A stretch of DNA of 64,000 nucleotides. Origin: Panonychus citri. Its lineage: Eukaryota > Arthropoda > Arachnida > Trombidiformes > Tetranychidae. Every line of letters starts with the position of its first letter. Within the stretch, counting starts at the first letter, position 1. The stretch lies in contig NW_026515505.1 of NCBI RefSeq assembly GCF_014898815.1, positions 372,001 to 436,000 on the forward strand, written 5' to 3'. Positions 44,463 through 54,600 of this stretch are shown in pieces. Below the pieces are notes generated by a model, which worked only from the letters and a program-made list of their open reading frames with translations, was not told the origin of the DNA and made no database searches. Both the position numbers and the translations under genes were made by a program.

Positions 44463-44880
44463 CTAGGGGTCATAGCACATACGGATTACTTTCTTATCAT
44501 TAACTTTCAAATTCTTGTTAAACTGGTTAATAAATCTGTTGAAATTTTCCTTTCTATTTCGTGATTTCAAAAAGGAGACACAAAATTCACCGCAAGTCTT
44601 TGAAAAAATGTTGTACATCTTCCATTCCAAATGAGTTTCCTGTTTTGAATAAAGGTCTAAACTCTTTGTAAAGGGGTGGTATACCGAATGAATCAAAGTA
44701 TTCGCAGAATTTTTTATTACATTTGAAAGCTACCCAATGGCTACCTGGCTCAGAGGCTTTATCGTTGTTAACGACTAAGCAAAAAGATGATCTTTTTAGA
44801 TCAGGGATTTTATCCCGAGGAAAAACACCAATAAAGTCAGAAACCTGTTTTAAACATCTATCAATTTCAAAGTCATACAT
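44463..44880 (-). pseudogene. Adenain-like maturation protease, split by a frameshift
   Basis: A cysteine protease related to adenovirus maturation protease, which cleaves capsid precursors. The first frame (44880-44587, 97 aa) carries the GSHWVAF histidine motif and the YFDSFG acidic motif. The second frame (to 44463) carries the TCGEFC nucleophile motif and the C-terminal helices. The two frames overlap, and a one-base length difference at the T run around 44605-44612 (A run on the + strand) would account for the split. It starts 11 bp after the major capsid stop codon. Either the gene is inactive here, or the base call in the homopolymer is wrong, or expression uses slippage. All catalytic motifs are present across the two frames. 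Confidence 0.85.
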
Positions 44881-44891
44881 TTTATTTATTC

Positions 44892-46193
44892 TTAATTATA
44901 ATCAGTTGTGACATTTCTTTCAGAATCAATCTCAATCAAATTATCATATTCACAATACAATATGACATCAACAACCTCTTTTAGGGCTTCTTTGAATCTT
45001 AAATAAAGTCTCAATGTTCCTCGCTTAATTGGATTTAGATGACCAGCCATACCACATCCATGTGAAAGATCTGGCGCAAAGTTAAAACCAAATACTGTTT
45101 TACCTTCAATAAAATTATCCCGAGTTATATTGATGGTTGTTTCTGTGTTATTCATATTCATCGATTGAAAAAGCCCATTATACTCTCTAACATAACATCC
45201 ATTTGAAAAGTCAGGTTGATAAGCATTTGATGGATATTGTATACCGTCCAAGTAACAAGCAGCAAACGATATATCATAATGATTAAATACGAATACTTCA
45301 TTTTTATTGGAACCATTATGTGCGGCATTTGAAACACAGACAAGATAAAGTCTTCGAGGTAATTGTCCAATGATAATATTATCAAGCATGGCATCCAATG
45401 AGCCAGCAGGAATGGCTACTTGTCTCATGTCAATTCTGGTAACAGGATATTTAGCTGGAGCCAAAGCCAAAGCCTTTGCATGAGCTGTCAATAGCTGCGA
45501 TGTTACCTTGAGTCGATGAACATATAATGAAGCGTCGATGAACTTCATTGATACTTCAAAACCATCTGGATACTCGAAAAAGAAGTTAGGTGAATGAGGT
45601 ACTAGTGAAACTTGCAACTCACATCCTCCTAAAAGGGCTTTACCTTGAAAAGATAAATCAAGGTGCAATCTACCATACAGATCAACCACATTACTGGTAG
45701 CACCTCCAGTTTTAGGAATGAATCTTTGCTGCCTAGCTACATCATTTTCATTCCATAAACAAGAGCCCAAGTGAGAACTTTTAGCGTCATCAGAAAATCC
45801 TAAAAGATTATCAAGATAAGCTCGATACGCATAAAGATTATTTGACATTGTGATCTCTTTATTACCAATACTTAATTCTACTTTTTTTATCATAGAATGA
45901 AGAAAATTGTTTGCTGGCTTCATTTCCAACCAATCACTTGATGTCATTGGTGTTTTATCAGTTTTGACAACAATAGCTTGTAGTTTGATGTAAAAATATG
46001 TTTCGTGTAACAAAATGTATTCATCCATTGAGGTTGGTATTCGAAAACTCATCATTGAACTAGAGTCAAGAGCTGAAATAGGTCGATGTTGAGTCTCATA
46101 TCCTCTCTCTGCTGACTTTTGCGTTGGAGGAACTGAAAAAAGGTCAAGTTCTGGCAGAAAAGCTTCTGATGATAACTTATGAATTGAACTCAT
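44892..46193 (-). CDS. Major capsid protein, hexon-like double jelly-roll (433 aa)
   Basis: Length, position and sequence pattern fit the Polinton major capsid protein, whose trimers form the icosahedral shell. Visible are beta-rich segments, FLHSMIKKVELSIGNKE near residues 95-112 followed by YAYRAYLDNLLGF, a motif region common to these hexons, and a C-terminal RGTLRLYLRFKEALKEV strand region. No signal peptide. ATG at 46193 overlaps the stop of the preceding small ORF as ATGA. The next gene is the protease that processes capsids. Frame intact, so the structural module looks functional. Confidence 0.88.
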   Translation of the reverse strand: MSSIHKLSSEAFLPELDLFSVPPTQKSAERGYETQHRPISALDSSSMMSFRIPTSMDEYILLHETYFYIKLQAIVVKTDKTPMTSSDWLEMKPANNFLHSMIKKVELSIGNKEITMSNNLYAYRAYLDNLLGFSDDAKSSHLGSCLWNENDVARQQRFIPKTGGATSNVVDLYGRLHLDLSFQGKALLGGCELQVSLVPHSPNFFFEYPDGFEVSMKFIDASLYVHRLKVTSQLLTAHAKALALAPAKYPVTRIDMRQVAIPAGSLDAMLDNIIIGQLPRRLYLVCVSNAAHNGSNKNEVFVFNHYDISFAACYLDGIQYPSNAYQPDFSNGCYVREYNGLFQSMNMNNTETTINITRDNFIEGKTVFGFNFAPDLSHGCGMAGHLNPIKRGTLRLYLRFKEALKEVVDVILYCEYDNLIEIDSERNVTTDYN

Positions 46194-46537
46194 CTTAAAA
46201 AGTTGAAAAGAGTACGATCTATATGTCTTTTATTTATTCTAGGTCTTTTTATACCTTCACCAACTTGGTCACTCACTGATAATTTTCTTTTTCTTTTTAT
46301 AACTTCACTAGCTACTTCTTGTACTTTATCCAAAACTCTGTTTGTTGCCGATGTCTTTATATCATTAAAGATAGCTTTCCCCGTGTCAAGAGCTTGTGAT
46401 CCTAAATATTTTAGTATAGGTAAAACGTGTGTTTTAAAAATACGACCGAAAAATCCATAACCTCTTTGATATCTAACGCCAGAAAATACTTGTAATGGTA
46501 AACCATCACCAGCCTGCTTTAAATAATAGTTCTCCAT
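46190..46537 (-). CDS. Small virion protein, pVI-like (115 aa)
   Basis: The N-terminus has GLPLQVFSGVRYQRGYGFFG, a segment typical of small Polinton/adintovirus virion proteins placed next to the hexon gene. An amphipathic stretch GRIFKTHVLPILKYLGSQAL follows, then a Lys/Arg-rich C-terminal part (KRKRKLS, KRPRINKRH). This suggests a membrane-active or DNA-associated core protein comparable to adenovirus pVI. It overlaps the minor capsid gene by 19 bp upstream and the major capsid gene by 4 bp (ATGA) downstream. Exact homology is inferred from pattern and position. Confidence 0.75.
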   Translation of the reverse strand: MENYYLKQAGDGLPLQVFSGVRYQRGYGFFGRIFKTHVLPILKYLGSQALDTGKAIFNDIKTSATNRVLDKVQEVASEVIKRKRKLSVSDQVGEGIKRPRINKRHIDRTLFNFLR

Positions 46538-47358
46538 CTTTTTCTGAAATGTAAAGTTACTGAGACTCTACCGAATTTGAAATCAATACAACGGCCACAT
46601 TCATCCTTTATATTGATTCTCAATCTATCCAGTTCATTGGTTGATATAGGATGATAATAAGGTTTACTGAAGACCATATTGACATCTTCTCCATAAACAC
46701 TAGAATTACTGACAGGTACTGATCTCAATAGATTTGAATACACATTACCAACAATTGTAGGAGTAACAATATCTGAATAGATCATTAAGTTATGAACTCC
46801 CGCTTTCATGTCAACCGCTGATGATTGGTTAAGACCCTCAGTAAATGAGGGGATAGATATTATTTCAATTGTTGAACTTTTATCAAACTTGATTGTTTCA
46901 AAACCTAACATAGAGTCGAGTTCTTCTCCGAATGATATGAGAATGGGATGTTTGGTAGAATCTTCTGCGTTTTGATTCTCACAGCCTTGGATCATTGTTA
47001 TCGTATGTGATGATTGATTAAACTCTAGTAAAGGTAAAATGAGTTTTGGGTTATTAGAAAATAATTCTTTAACATTTTGGTTAATAATAGTTACTAAGTT
47101 ATCTACAGAATGATAATAGCCGGGTTGGATGTTGTTAACTATTTCAGATGAAATGATACGTTTTGGATCATATAGGGTGAATGTTGGCACTGTTAGTAAG
47201 TTAAACCAACTTTTAGTGTAATTAAACTCCGTGAGAGCAACCTCATAGTTATCAGAGAGGCACAAAGGGTTTGGAAAGTAAGTAGTGTAATCATATAGTT
47301 TATTTTCATTAATGCTGACAACATTACTAGGCAATGTTAAATAAAATGAGTTTGACAT
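46519..47358 (-). CDS. Minor capsid (penton-like) protein, single jelly-roll (279 aa)
   Basis: It begins FYLTLPSNVVSI and soon has NYEVALTEFNYTKSW, the signature start of Polinton penton proteins that plug the fivefold vertices. The rest is beta-rich, and the end is basic (LHFRKRWRTII). Frame intact; ATG at 47358. It lies between the small membrane protein gene and the pVI-like gene in the usual capsid-gene neighbourhood. Confidence 0.85.
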   Translation of the reverse strand: MSNSFYLTLPSNVVSINENKLYDYTTYFPNPLCLSDNYEVALTEFNYTKSWFNLLTVPTFTLYDPKRIISSEIVNNIQPGYYHSVDNLVTIINQNVKELFSNNPKLILPLLEFNQSSHTITMIQGCENQNAEDSTKHPILISFGEELDSMLGFETIKFDKSSTIEIISIPSFTEGLNQSSAVDMKAGVHNLMIYSDIVTPTIVGNVYSNLLRSVPVSNSSVYGEDVNMVFSKPYYHPISTNELDRLRINIKDECGRCIDFKFGRVSVTLHFRKRWRTII

Positions 47359-47367
47359 TGCAAAGCT

Positions 47368-47640
47368 TTAAGAGACAACACTTTCAAGAGTTGGCTTTAT
47401 ATGAGTTGAATTATCACGTTGCAAATAATTGATTGGTTTCGAATTCATTTTTGGGGTAGGTAAAATACAGCCAAGAGACATTGAAAGCAAGGTTATCCAT
47501 AGTTTCTGGTCACCAATGTTTAAAGACAAGTTAATCAGTGACGCTAGTATCACGAAAAAAAGTGTGGAAATTTGTGCGATGAATAAATAAATTTTAGATT
47601 CATTCATCCCAAGCTCTTCAGGTCGTCCGAATTGATCCAT
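47368..47640 (-). CDS. Small conserved membrane protein (90 aa)
   Basis: Two hydrophobic segments, YLFIAQISTLFFVILASLIN and LWITLLSMSLGCILP, with a short polar link (IGDQK) form a helical hairpin. Small ORFs with this layout, ending LWITLLS...LP-PK, recur between integrase and penton genes in Polintons; function unknown. ATG at 47640, overlapping the integrase 3' end by 37 bp in another frame. Confidence 0.7.
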   Translation of the reverse strand: MDQFGRPEELGMNESKIYLFIAQISTLFFVILASLINLSLNIGDQKLWITLLSMSLGCILPTPKMNSKPINYLQRDNSTHIKPTLESVVS

Positions 47641-48725
47641 GAGTTATGAGTTGTTGAGTATCCTAGCCACTTTACGAAGTATTGAATCTTCCCTTTATAT
47701 ACACGTCTTTTTAATACTTTTTCTACTCTGTGTTCATCAGCTTTAACATGTTGCACCTCTTTATCATAAAACTTTTTATCAACTACTTTTTCACCTATCT
47801 CACTGTTGAGAGTATAAACAGGTAAGAGTTGAACTTTATCAATAGAGCTGATATTATAAATCTGATCGCTCCAATTTGGGTAGAATCCTTTGTCGAATGG
47901 TTTCTGCTTGTATTTTACCCTAACTTGGTCTGCTTCTTCGAGACGTGGTATTTTTTTATTGCTTCTATAGACATCACGAAGACATGACTTTCCATACAAA
48001 TTTTGAAAAACTTGAGAAGAGTTAGATTGATTAACTTTTATTGGTGGCATTTTTATTGCTCTATGATAGGCATTATTATAACTTTTTAAGAGTTTATTTA
48101 TTACATCCACATATTTACGAGTTCCTTTAGAGGTGAAATACTTGAACATTTTAGCTTTCAAAGTTCTATTAAACCTTTCTACAATAGCACATTTAATATC
48201 TCTATTACTTGAAGAATAATAACGTATACAATGATTTTCCAACAGTTTTGAGAAGCCTGAATTTATGAACTCTTTACCTTTATCTGTTCTCAAAGCAGCT
48301 GGTGTTCTTTCAGCGAGTATAGATTCAAAAGCACTTGTAACTAATTTCGCTGTTTTATTTTTGATGGGAACAGCCCAAGCATATTTACTGAAACAATCAA
48401 TAACAGTCAGTATATAACGATAGCTTTGATTTTGTCTAGAAAACTCCTGCATCTCGACAAGATCCGCTTCCCATTGTTCGTCAATAGAAGAAACAATAAT
48501 TCTATTTCGAATGAAATTTTTTCTTACAGATTTGTGTAGAGTATAAGTGAGCTGTGATTTAGTCCATTCTTCCACTTCAGACCTCTTAATATCTGGAACA
48601 AGCTTTTGCGCTTCATCAAAAAGTCTATCTATTGAAGAAAAAGATGCAGGATTTTCAGGACTATAGTAAAGATCATTCAGAGTCTTAATCTTTACTGAGT
48701 CGAGCCCATCTTTTTTCTTTGCCAT
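47604..48725 (-). CDS. Retroviral-type integrase with C-terminal chromodomain (373 aa)
   Basis: It inserts the element into chromosomes, making the 6-bp target duplication seen here. The catalytic triad is D88 (WEADLVEM), D148 (LRTDKGKEF) and E183 (IVERFNR), a D-35-E arrangement. The N-terminus lacks a clear HHCC finger. Residues about 332-373 form a chromodomain (VEKVLKRRVYKGKIQYFVKW, then STTHNSWI), which may direct insertion to particular chromatin. Frame intact. It overlaps the upstream ORF by about 40 bp. Confidence 0.95.
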   Translation of the reverse strand: MAKKKDGLDSVKIKTLNDLYYSPENPASFSSIDRLFDEAQKLVPDIKRSEVEEWTKSQLTYTLHKSVRKNFIRNRIIVSSIDEQWEADLVEMQEFSRQNQSYRYILTVIDCFSKYAWAVPIKNKTAKLVTSAFESILAERTPAALRTDKGKEFINSGFSKLLENHCIRYYSSSNRDIKCAIVERFNRTLKAKMFKYFTSKGTRKYVDVINKLLKSYNNAYHRAIKMPPIKVNQSNSSQVFQNLYGKSCLRDVYRSNKKIPRLEEADQVRVKYKQKPFDKGFYPNWSDQIYNISSIDKVQLLPVYTLNSEIGEKVVDKKFYDKEVQHVKADEHRVEKVLKRRVYKGKIQYFVKWLGYSTTHNSWINSDDLKSLG

Positions 48726-49335
48726 CCCGGAGATTATAATTATTGTTTACTGGAGTATACTTTTTTCTTGGTCTCTTGATCTTCTGTGTGACCTTAGGTG
48801 TACCTTCAAGCTCTAAAAGGATTTGAGAATCATTTACTGCTTTTTCCTTATCAAAAGTGTGTAAGTCGTTTCTAGGGATGAATAATGGTGGCTGTACTCG
48901 TACATTCGAGAGAACTATTGGACTACTTATACTTGTCTTTTTAAGCTGCTTAAGTTTACTTATTCCTTTAAATCTCTTGATGATTTTTTTATTAGTAAAG
49001 TCACTAGAGGCGAGCCCTGAAGCCTTAAGAACCTGTAAAAATTCAGATAATCCCTCACACGTTTCACCCTCGGACATACAGCAGTAAATGAGATCTACAA
49101 TATCTGTACCTTCAAGGGGTTTCTTTTGGAAGATGATATTATTGTCTTGATTATAAGACCCCTTAAGCGCTAACCTGAGGGCAATCCTAATAACTTTATG
49201 GATCAAATCTTTAGATGGAGTCAAAGAAACTTGTGGGTCTGATTTTCTAGCTTTTTTAATAGCACCACCATCTTGTATCAAATGATTCATATCCTCACCA
49301 TCAATTTGGTACACTTTCTTGATAAAATTATCCAT
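48685..49335 (-). CDS. Hypothetical Polinton protein (216 aa)
   Basis: Unrecognised. ATG at 49335 (the frame opens one codon earlier with TTG). It has a predicted helical middle (DLIHKVIRIALRLALKG, GLSEFLQVLKASGLAS) and a basic C-terminal part with KRPRKKYTPVNNNYNLRDGK, which could be a nuclear signal or DNA-binding tail. Located between the pX-like gene and the integrase and overlapping both ends slightly, so it belongs to the same expression block. Confidence 0.65.
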   Translation of the reverse strand: MDNFIKKVYQIDGEDMNHLIQDGGAIKKARKSDPQVSLTPSKDLIHKVIRIALRLALKGSYNQDNNIIFQKKPLEGTDIVDLIYCCMSEGETCEGLSEFLQVLKASGLASSDFTNKKIIKRFKGISKLKQLKKTSISSPIVLSNVRVQPPLFIPRNDLHTFDKEKAVNDSQILLELEGTPKVTQKIKRPRKKYTPVNNNYNLRDGKEKRWARLSKD

Positions 49336-49666
49336 CAATTAGTTCTGATATTAATGATATCACAGTTGGAATAAGTATGGGAAGGTAACCTCCTGACTGC
49401 GCTATGTGTTTTTTCCTTCGTGTCTTGGCTTTATCTTTAACAATATCTACAATTTGATGTTTATGTTTCTTTAGCGATCTTTTTTGTGTATCAGTTAAAG
49501 GTATATTTTCCTGTATCAGATTCAATGCAATCTCCTTTATCGCTTTAAATAAATCACTGTTTTTCTTGAATTGATCGATAAGAAACTTTTCTCTAAGTTT
49601 AACATTGCGAATTTTGGAAGCAATTGTTAATGTAGATATACACTCTTTCAATTCTGAAGAAATCAT
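49328..49666 (-). CDS. Virion core protein X-like (pX-like, 112 aa)
   Basis: The pattern is helical N-terminal half, then NIPLTDTQKRSLKKHKHQI, a Lys/Arg-rich stretch KAKTRRKKH and a Gly-Gly turn leading to a hydrophobic end (SGGYLPILIPTVISLIS). This matches small basic core or membrane-active proteins common in Polintons and adintoviruses. The start ATG overlaps the stop of the packaging ATPase as ATGA. Confidence 0.75.
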   Translation of the reverse strand: MISSELKECISTLTIASKIRNVKLREKFLIDQFKKNSDLFKAIKEIALNLIQENIPLTDTQKRSLKKHKHQIVDIVKDKAKTRRKKHIAQSGGYLPILIPTVISLISELIDG

Positions 49667-50283
49667 ATTTCATAAACAACAACTGTAGGAGTAGATTTTG
49701 TAAATGAAAGACAAGCTTGTACTCTGAGATTCTCTGGTGTTTGTGGAGTAAGGTCAACCTTTAAATAGCTGTAAGGATCACGAGTTGCGTCTTCAAACAC
49801 CTTGATAAATAATTTAGTCTTAGTAGGATAAAGTTGCCTAGCCAAACAATGAATTTGAGATTTATCACGAGGGTTCTTCATCAATATGAGATACTGACAA
49901 TTTAAACTTATACCTCTCATATTTTTAGCTTGATGAAAAATGTTTTGGACGATGAAAAAGACACTAATTTTCATATGATGACTTCCTTTTGTGAATAAGT
50001 TCAGAAGGCGATTATTGTTACCCATCTCATTCATCAGATCGTCGACTATGATAATGTCATAGCCAGAAGGATCTTCAATAAGACCATCGTGATACTCAAT
50101 GAGAGTGTTAGGTTTATAACGCTCTTGATCTTGACCATGACACCAAAGTATTTTGGGTGATGGACTCAGTTTTGAAAAAATCTTTGAATGGTTTCTTAGT
50201 AAATTTTCGACTAAGACCGTTTTACCACTTGAAGTGGGACCAGCTACCATACATGTGAAAGGATGGACAAATTTCAAAGACAT
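49663..50283 (-). CDS. FtsK/HerA-type DNA-packaging ATPase (206 aa)
   Basis: It pumps genomic DNA into the procapsid. Walker A GPTSSGKT is at residues 15-22, Walker B DIIIVDDLM near 76-84, and a sensor-like SVFFIVQN at about 114-121. Length is normal for the compact Polinton ATPase. ATG at 50283; intact. Confidence 0.93.
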   Translation of the reverse strand: MSLKFVHPFTCMVAGPTSSGKTVLVENLLRNHSKIFSKLSPSPKILWCHGQDQERYKPNTLIEYHDGLIEDPSGYDIIIVDDLMNEMGNNNRLLNLFTKGSHHMKISVFFIVQNIFHQAKNMRGISLNCQYLILMKNPRDKSQIHCLARQLYPTKTKLFIKVFEDATRDPYSYLKVDLTPQTPENLRVQACLSFTKSTPTVVVYEI

Positions 50284-50376
50284 TTTGATTTAATTATTAT
50301 TTTATTGTTTATCTCAATCAACAAATGAAAGAAATGATGAATGTAAGTAAGATTATTTTAGTTTTCTTTTAAATAA

Positions 50377-51033
50377 TCAATCAGTTCTCTGACGCTTTTT
50401 AAGTTGTCCAGAACCATCCAAATTATTCTTTTTCCACTGTTCTCTGATTTCTGCGCGTACTTGCATCAAAGCGAGACCAACAATGTTCTTACCCGTCCAT
50501 TTTCCTGGATTTTTGATTTCATCTTTTCCTGGTAAAATTCCACAAGAAAAGAAGTCATCTTCTTCATGGTCTGCAGCATAAACAATTGTCCTTGAACCAG
50601 TCGCAAGTAATGATTGCCTTGCTTTAATGTTCTCCTTGAACTTACCATTATAAGCTTCACAAAGGATGGTGAACAGATGGTCTTGGAAGTATTTTCTCTT
50701 ATCGCCATGGATTCCAACATCGATTTTCAGCCAGTGGTCAAGATAACTCGCAACGGATTGGTATGCTCCTTGACCATTCTCACAATGAAAGGCTACATCC
50801 TTGTTTGCGGGAAGTAAAAGAGTATTGGTTTCACTGTTCTTCGCGAGTACAAGAAAATCAGTTTGTTTTGTAGCGTAGGTCTCTGGAATGGCTGTAGTAG
50901 ATGGAGAGTTTTCACGCACTTGAGGTTCTTCATGTTGAATACGACGTTTCTTACCAGCAGTATACATATCATAGGATTTCTCTTGGTCAGAGTCTGAACT
51001 AAATCTCGATGAAGACGTGGATCGGGAGTACAT
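50377..51033 (-). CDS. NADAR-domain protein (218 aa)
   Basis: The C-terminal half carries the NADAR (YbiA-like) pattern: NGKFKENIKARQSLLATGSR, then IVYAADHEEDDF and PGKWTGKNIVGLALMQVR. NADAR proteins act on ADP-ribose-linked substrates; some reverse ADP-ribosylation of guanine in DNA. The N-terminal ~60 residues are Ser/Arg-rich with KKRRIQHEE, a likely nuclear signal, and the tail is basic (LKKRQRTD). I use ATG 51033; upstream codons are open but lack ATG. The early part of the domain is poorly matched, so activity is uncertain. It lies between polymerase and packaging ATPase, on the same strand. Countering a host ADP-ribosylation defence is an inference. Confidence 0.75.
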   Translation of the reverse strand: MYSRSTSSSRFSSDSDQEKSYDMYTAGKKRRIQHEEPQVRENSPSTTAIPETYATKQTDFLVLAKNSETNTLLLPANKDVAFHCENGQGAYQSVASYLDHWLKIDVGIHGDKRKYFQDHLFTILCEAYNGKFKENIKARQSLLATGSRTIVYAADHEEDDFFSCGILPGKDEIKNPGKWTGKNIVGLALMQVRAEIREQWKKNNLDGSGQLKKRQRTD

Positions 51034-51615
51034 TTTGATGAAAACTTTAAGGACTTGATGTTTGTTGATGGAAAACGATGTTGAGAGTAACAAGAGAGAG
51101 AAGGTTTATGAGTTCTGGGCAAAAGTGTTCGCTCTTTTATTCTCTAGCTCTGTCAATGAAGGAGCAATGAATGTCTCCCAAATCTTAATCAGTCTACTCT
51201 TATTGGTCTCTTCTCTTTTGCAGATTTTGCGCACAATGGGAGTACAACTGGTGTTATCTTCAAATACTAATACTAACTATCACTAACGATACTGACCACA
51301 CCTCTAGTTGTTATTTACATGATGAAATTTGAATCAAAGTTTTATCATTTGTTTGTTAAATTTGACATTGAACTGATAATTTTTGAAAATCTTTTCACTT
51401 AAACGTTAAATTTTTTAAAATTTTGACATTAAAGTGTAAACTTTTACAAATTTTTCCCATGTTATTGCTATGGAACTTCTCAATTTTGGCATTGAGTGAC
51501 AAAATCTCATAAATTTTTGCAAATGATTTGTTAATTTTTTTAGAAATAATGAAAAAATAAATAGAAATGTTTATCTTTAATGAAATATTTATTATAATTT
51601 ATGGCAATACATATG
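51034..51615. other. Non-coding gap between polymerase and NADAR genes
   Basis: It holds the NADAR promoter region and the polymerase 3' end. The 51330-51540 part has loosely repeated TTTTGACATT / TTTTGGCATTGA and AATTTTT motifs at ~60-90 bp spacing. No ORF support. Confidence 0.5.
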
Positions 51616-54600
51616 TTAATTCAACAAGATGTGTTTATGATGGGGTATATATCCGTATGGTCGTGTATCATTCCCAATTATTTTTCTCTTCTCCGAAACA
51701 GCTCGATAAATTTTATTGAAGCTCTTGGTTTTAACAATGTGGGTGAACTTATCCGAAACAATGTTAGTTTGATTGATATGGACAACATCTTGTATTCCAT
51801 TGATGTAGTTGTCGATCATTTCCATAAGTTTTTGAAGTGTAAGGATATCCAAAGCTGCTGATGTTAATTTGATACCCTTTACTTTCGTAATGGCTTTTCT
51901 ATTTCCATGTGTATCTGACACTTCATATCCATAATTTTTGGGGCCAAGTGTAACAAAGTCAGTACATTTCCATCCAGGTTCGATCTCATCCGTCAACTCA
52001 CCCAGATAATCACCACACTTGATCTCTGGATCGTTTTCATTCTCAACAAAGACAACACTATCAGTATCAAAATAAAGTACTCTACCTACTCTATGATTTT
52101 CAATCTTGTTAATAAGCCTGAAAAGCTCTAGACGTCCATAAGCAGTAACAAATGACGCTACAGCTAAATTAGTCTTACCAGGATTGACTTGATCAAGAGA
52201 TGTATCATTGTACTTATGTTGAATCAATAGTGTATCATCGTTGACCTCAAAAAGACCAAGAGTTTCAAGTTCAGGATTGTTTGCTATCTGCCACAAGTCA
52301 GCGTAGCTTCTAAGTACTTGTGTCTTAGGCATGTTGGGATTCTGAGCAAGTTTACCCCAGAAGCTATTGAGCATAAGTTTAGCTATGCTTCTCTTACCCG
52401 GATTCTTTTCGATATTTTCAAATTCAAGATCAATGTCCTCTGCTGTTTTATAATCACTGATGTATTTGGATTTGTCCTCTTCGGTTTGACACCAACTTGG
52501 CCATCCACTGGATTCTTGTTTTATTTTCAGCCACATTTTGATGTATTCTCCAAATTGTGATGAAGATGGTGACTGCTCATAATCTAAAACTTGATAAATC
52601 TTGATGATCTTGTATCCGATGGTCATAGCCTCTTGGAGCTCAATTGTTGTCCAAGTGTTGGTCATGTACCTTTCCTCGTCTGTGTGATCACACTGTTGTT
52701 GCATTTTAGTGGCGCATGTACGGCAGAGAGGAAAGAGAAGTCTATCCAATCTGAGAGGAAGAACACCAATATTGATATTTTGGGGAGCCAGAACTTTACA
52801 TTTGATGAATCCAAAATACTCAGAAATATCTTTGAAATCTTCTTGTATTACAGTTGGATGTCCCATAGGGAAAACATTTTTCCTGAGAACATAAGGGTAT
52901 AATGATGTGAAATCAAGATATCTTATTCTTTCATTCTCACTACACTTATGGAAGAACTTGATGTTATTAGTTCGCCCTCCGAAGAAACTTTCCTTGATAT
53001 CTATGCATCCGACCTTTTTTAGTGAATGATAATACTCCATTCTATCAGCAATGTATGAATCTTTCTTGTCAAGTTCGTGTTCCCATATTTCCTCCAGTTT
53101 GAATCCACGATGAGTATAATAAAGACGTTTCAACTCGACTTTTTCGTAGAGAGTCTGTACATTGATGGATTGGTCACCTATTCTCACATCTTGAGATCGA
53201 TCAGGATAGCAAACAGGACATCCATGGAAGTAACACCCCCAAAACTCGAAAACTTGTTTAGTTTCGGGAATGAAGCCATCAGCGAAGAAGTTACCTATTC
53301 TATATTCACGTGGAATAGGTTGGCCCTGTTTTTTCTGTTGAAAATCTAACCAACATGAACCAATCACTGAGTGTTTCCTCGCAGCGTAACCTAATGTTGG
53401 TGTTACAGCTAGAGACATGGGTAACAACATTTTAGCTCGGAATACTTCCATTGCAATTGATGCCAGGGTGAAGCCTCTCGTTATGGGGTTAATACCAGTG
53501 ATTGAAGAGAAAAGTTTTACGAATTTTAACATTGATATCATCAGGATCTGAACATCTGATCGACAATATTCAACTATTTCTTTACCGAAATCGAACAAAT
53601 TATTGGCTTGTTCCTGATGCCAAGAACTGAATTCTACTAACTGCTTTGGTTTCATGGACTCAGGATAATAGTTTTCAATAGAAGGTAAAGATCCTACATA
53701 CTCTTGATTTTCTGGTGTATTGAATTTATGAGGAAAAAATCCTTTTTTAAGTTCTTCAATGTTGAAGGACTCAGAAAGAGAGCTGAGTGGCTGAAGAAAA
53801 AGGCTGAGCGAGTCGATAAATCTCAGTTGCTCCATTCCAGCAAAAAGAATCTTTGATCCAACCATTATTAAATTTGGAGTGGCTTGAAAGTCTCGCTTGT
53901 AAAAGTCCTGGATGATGAAATGGCCGTCATATCCCCTCTGGTTGTGAGCGATGATTGTTACTTTCGATTTTTTAGCATAAGCTATTGGTGCGATATCTCT
54001 GTAGAGATAATCACAAAATCTTGTAACACAATCATTACCTCTGTAGATGTTTTCAAGAGGGCCACACACTTTACATATGCCGTCCTTTTTACCGAAGGTT
54101 TGAAGATCAACACACTCATTACAAATCGTGAAACTTATGAGGAGATTTGGCTGGTGAACGAGTTCGTTGTTTTCTAAAGGTATTTGCATGGATTCAATAT
54201 CGTAGCATATCATAATTGCTGGTCTCTCATCATCTTTTTTAAGATCATCAATTTCCAAGACTTTGATGTGACAATAGTGGGGTGATTCTTTGTAGAGGAC
54301 ATTACATTTAATACATTTGTATGTATCACAAACATGAATCTCTTGAGTATTATAAACAATCCAACATTCTTCACATTTCTGTTTTCTTTGACAAAGAGTC
54401 TTTTCAATATGATAATCGAAACATGAATCGCTATTAAAGTCAACATGACAGGTTGAACAAGTTATCAAAGCTATTAAAGGGCACTGAGTGATTTTTGTAC
54501 ACTTTTTACATGAAGTAGAACAACTATGTTTACCTTTTTGGTGCTTAACCCAACATCGTGTACAAAATTCGACAGCGTCCATATAACTTTTGATTGATTT

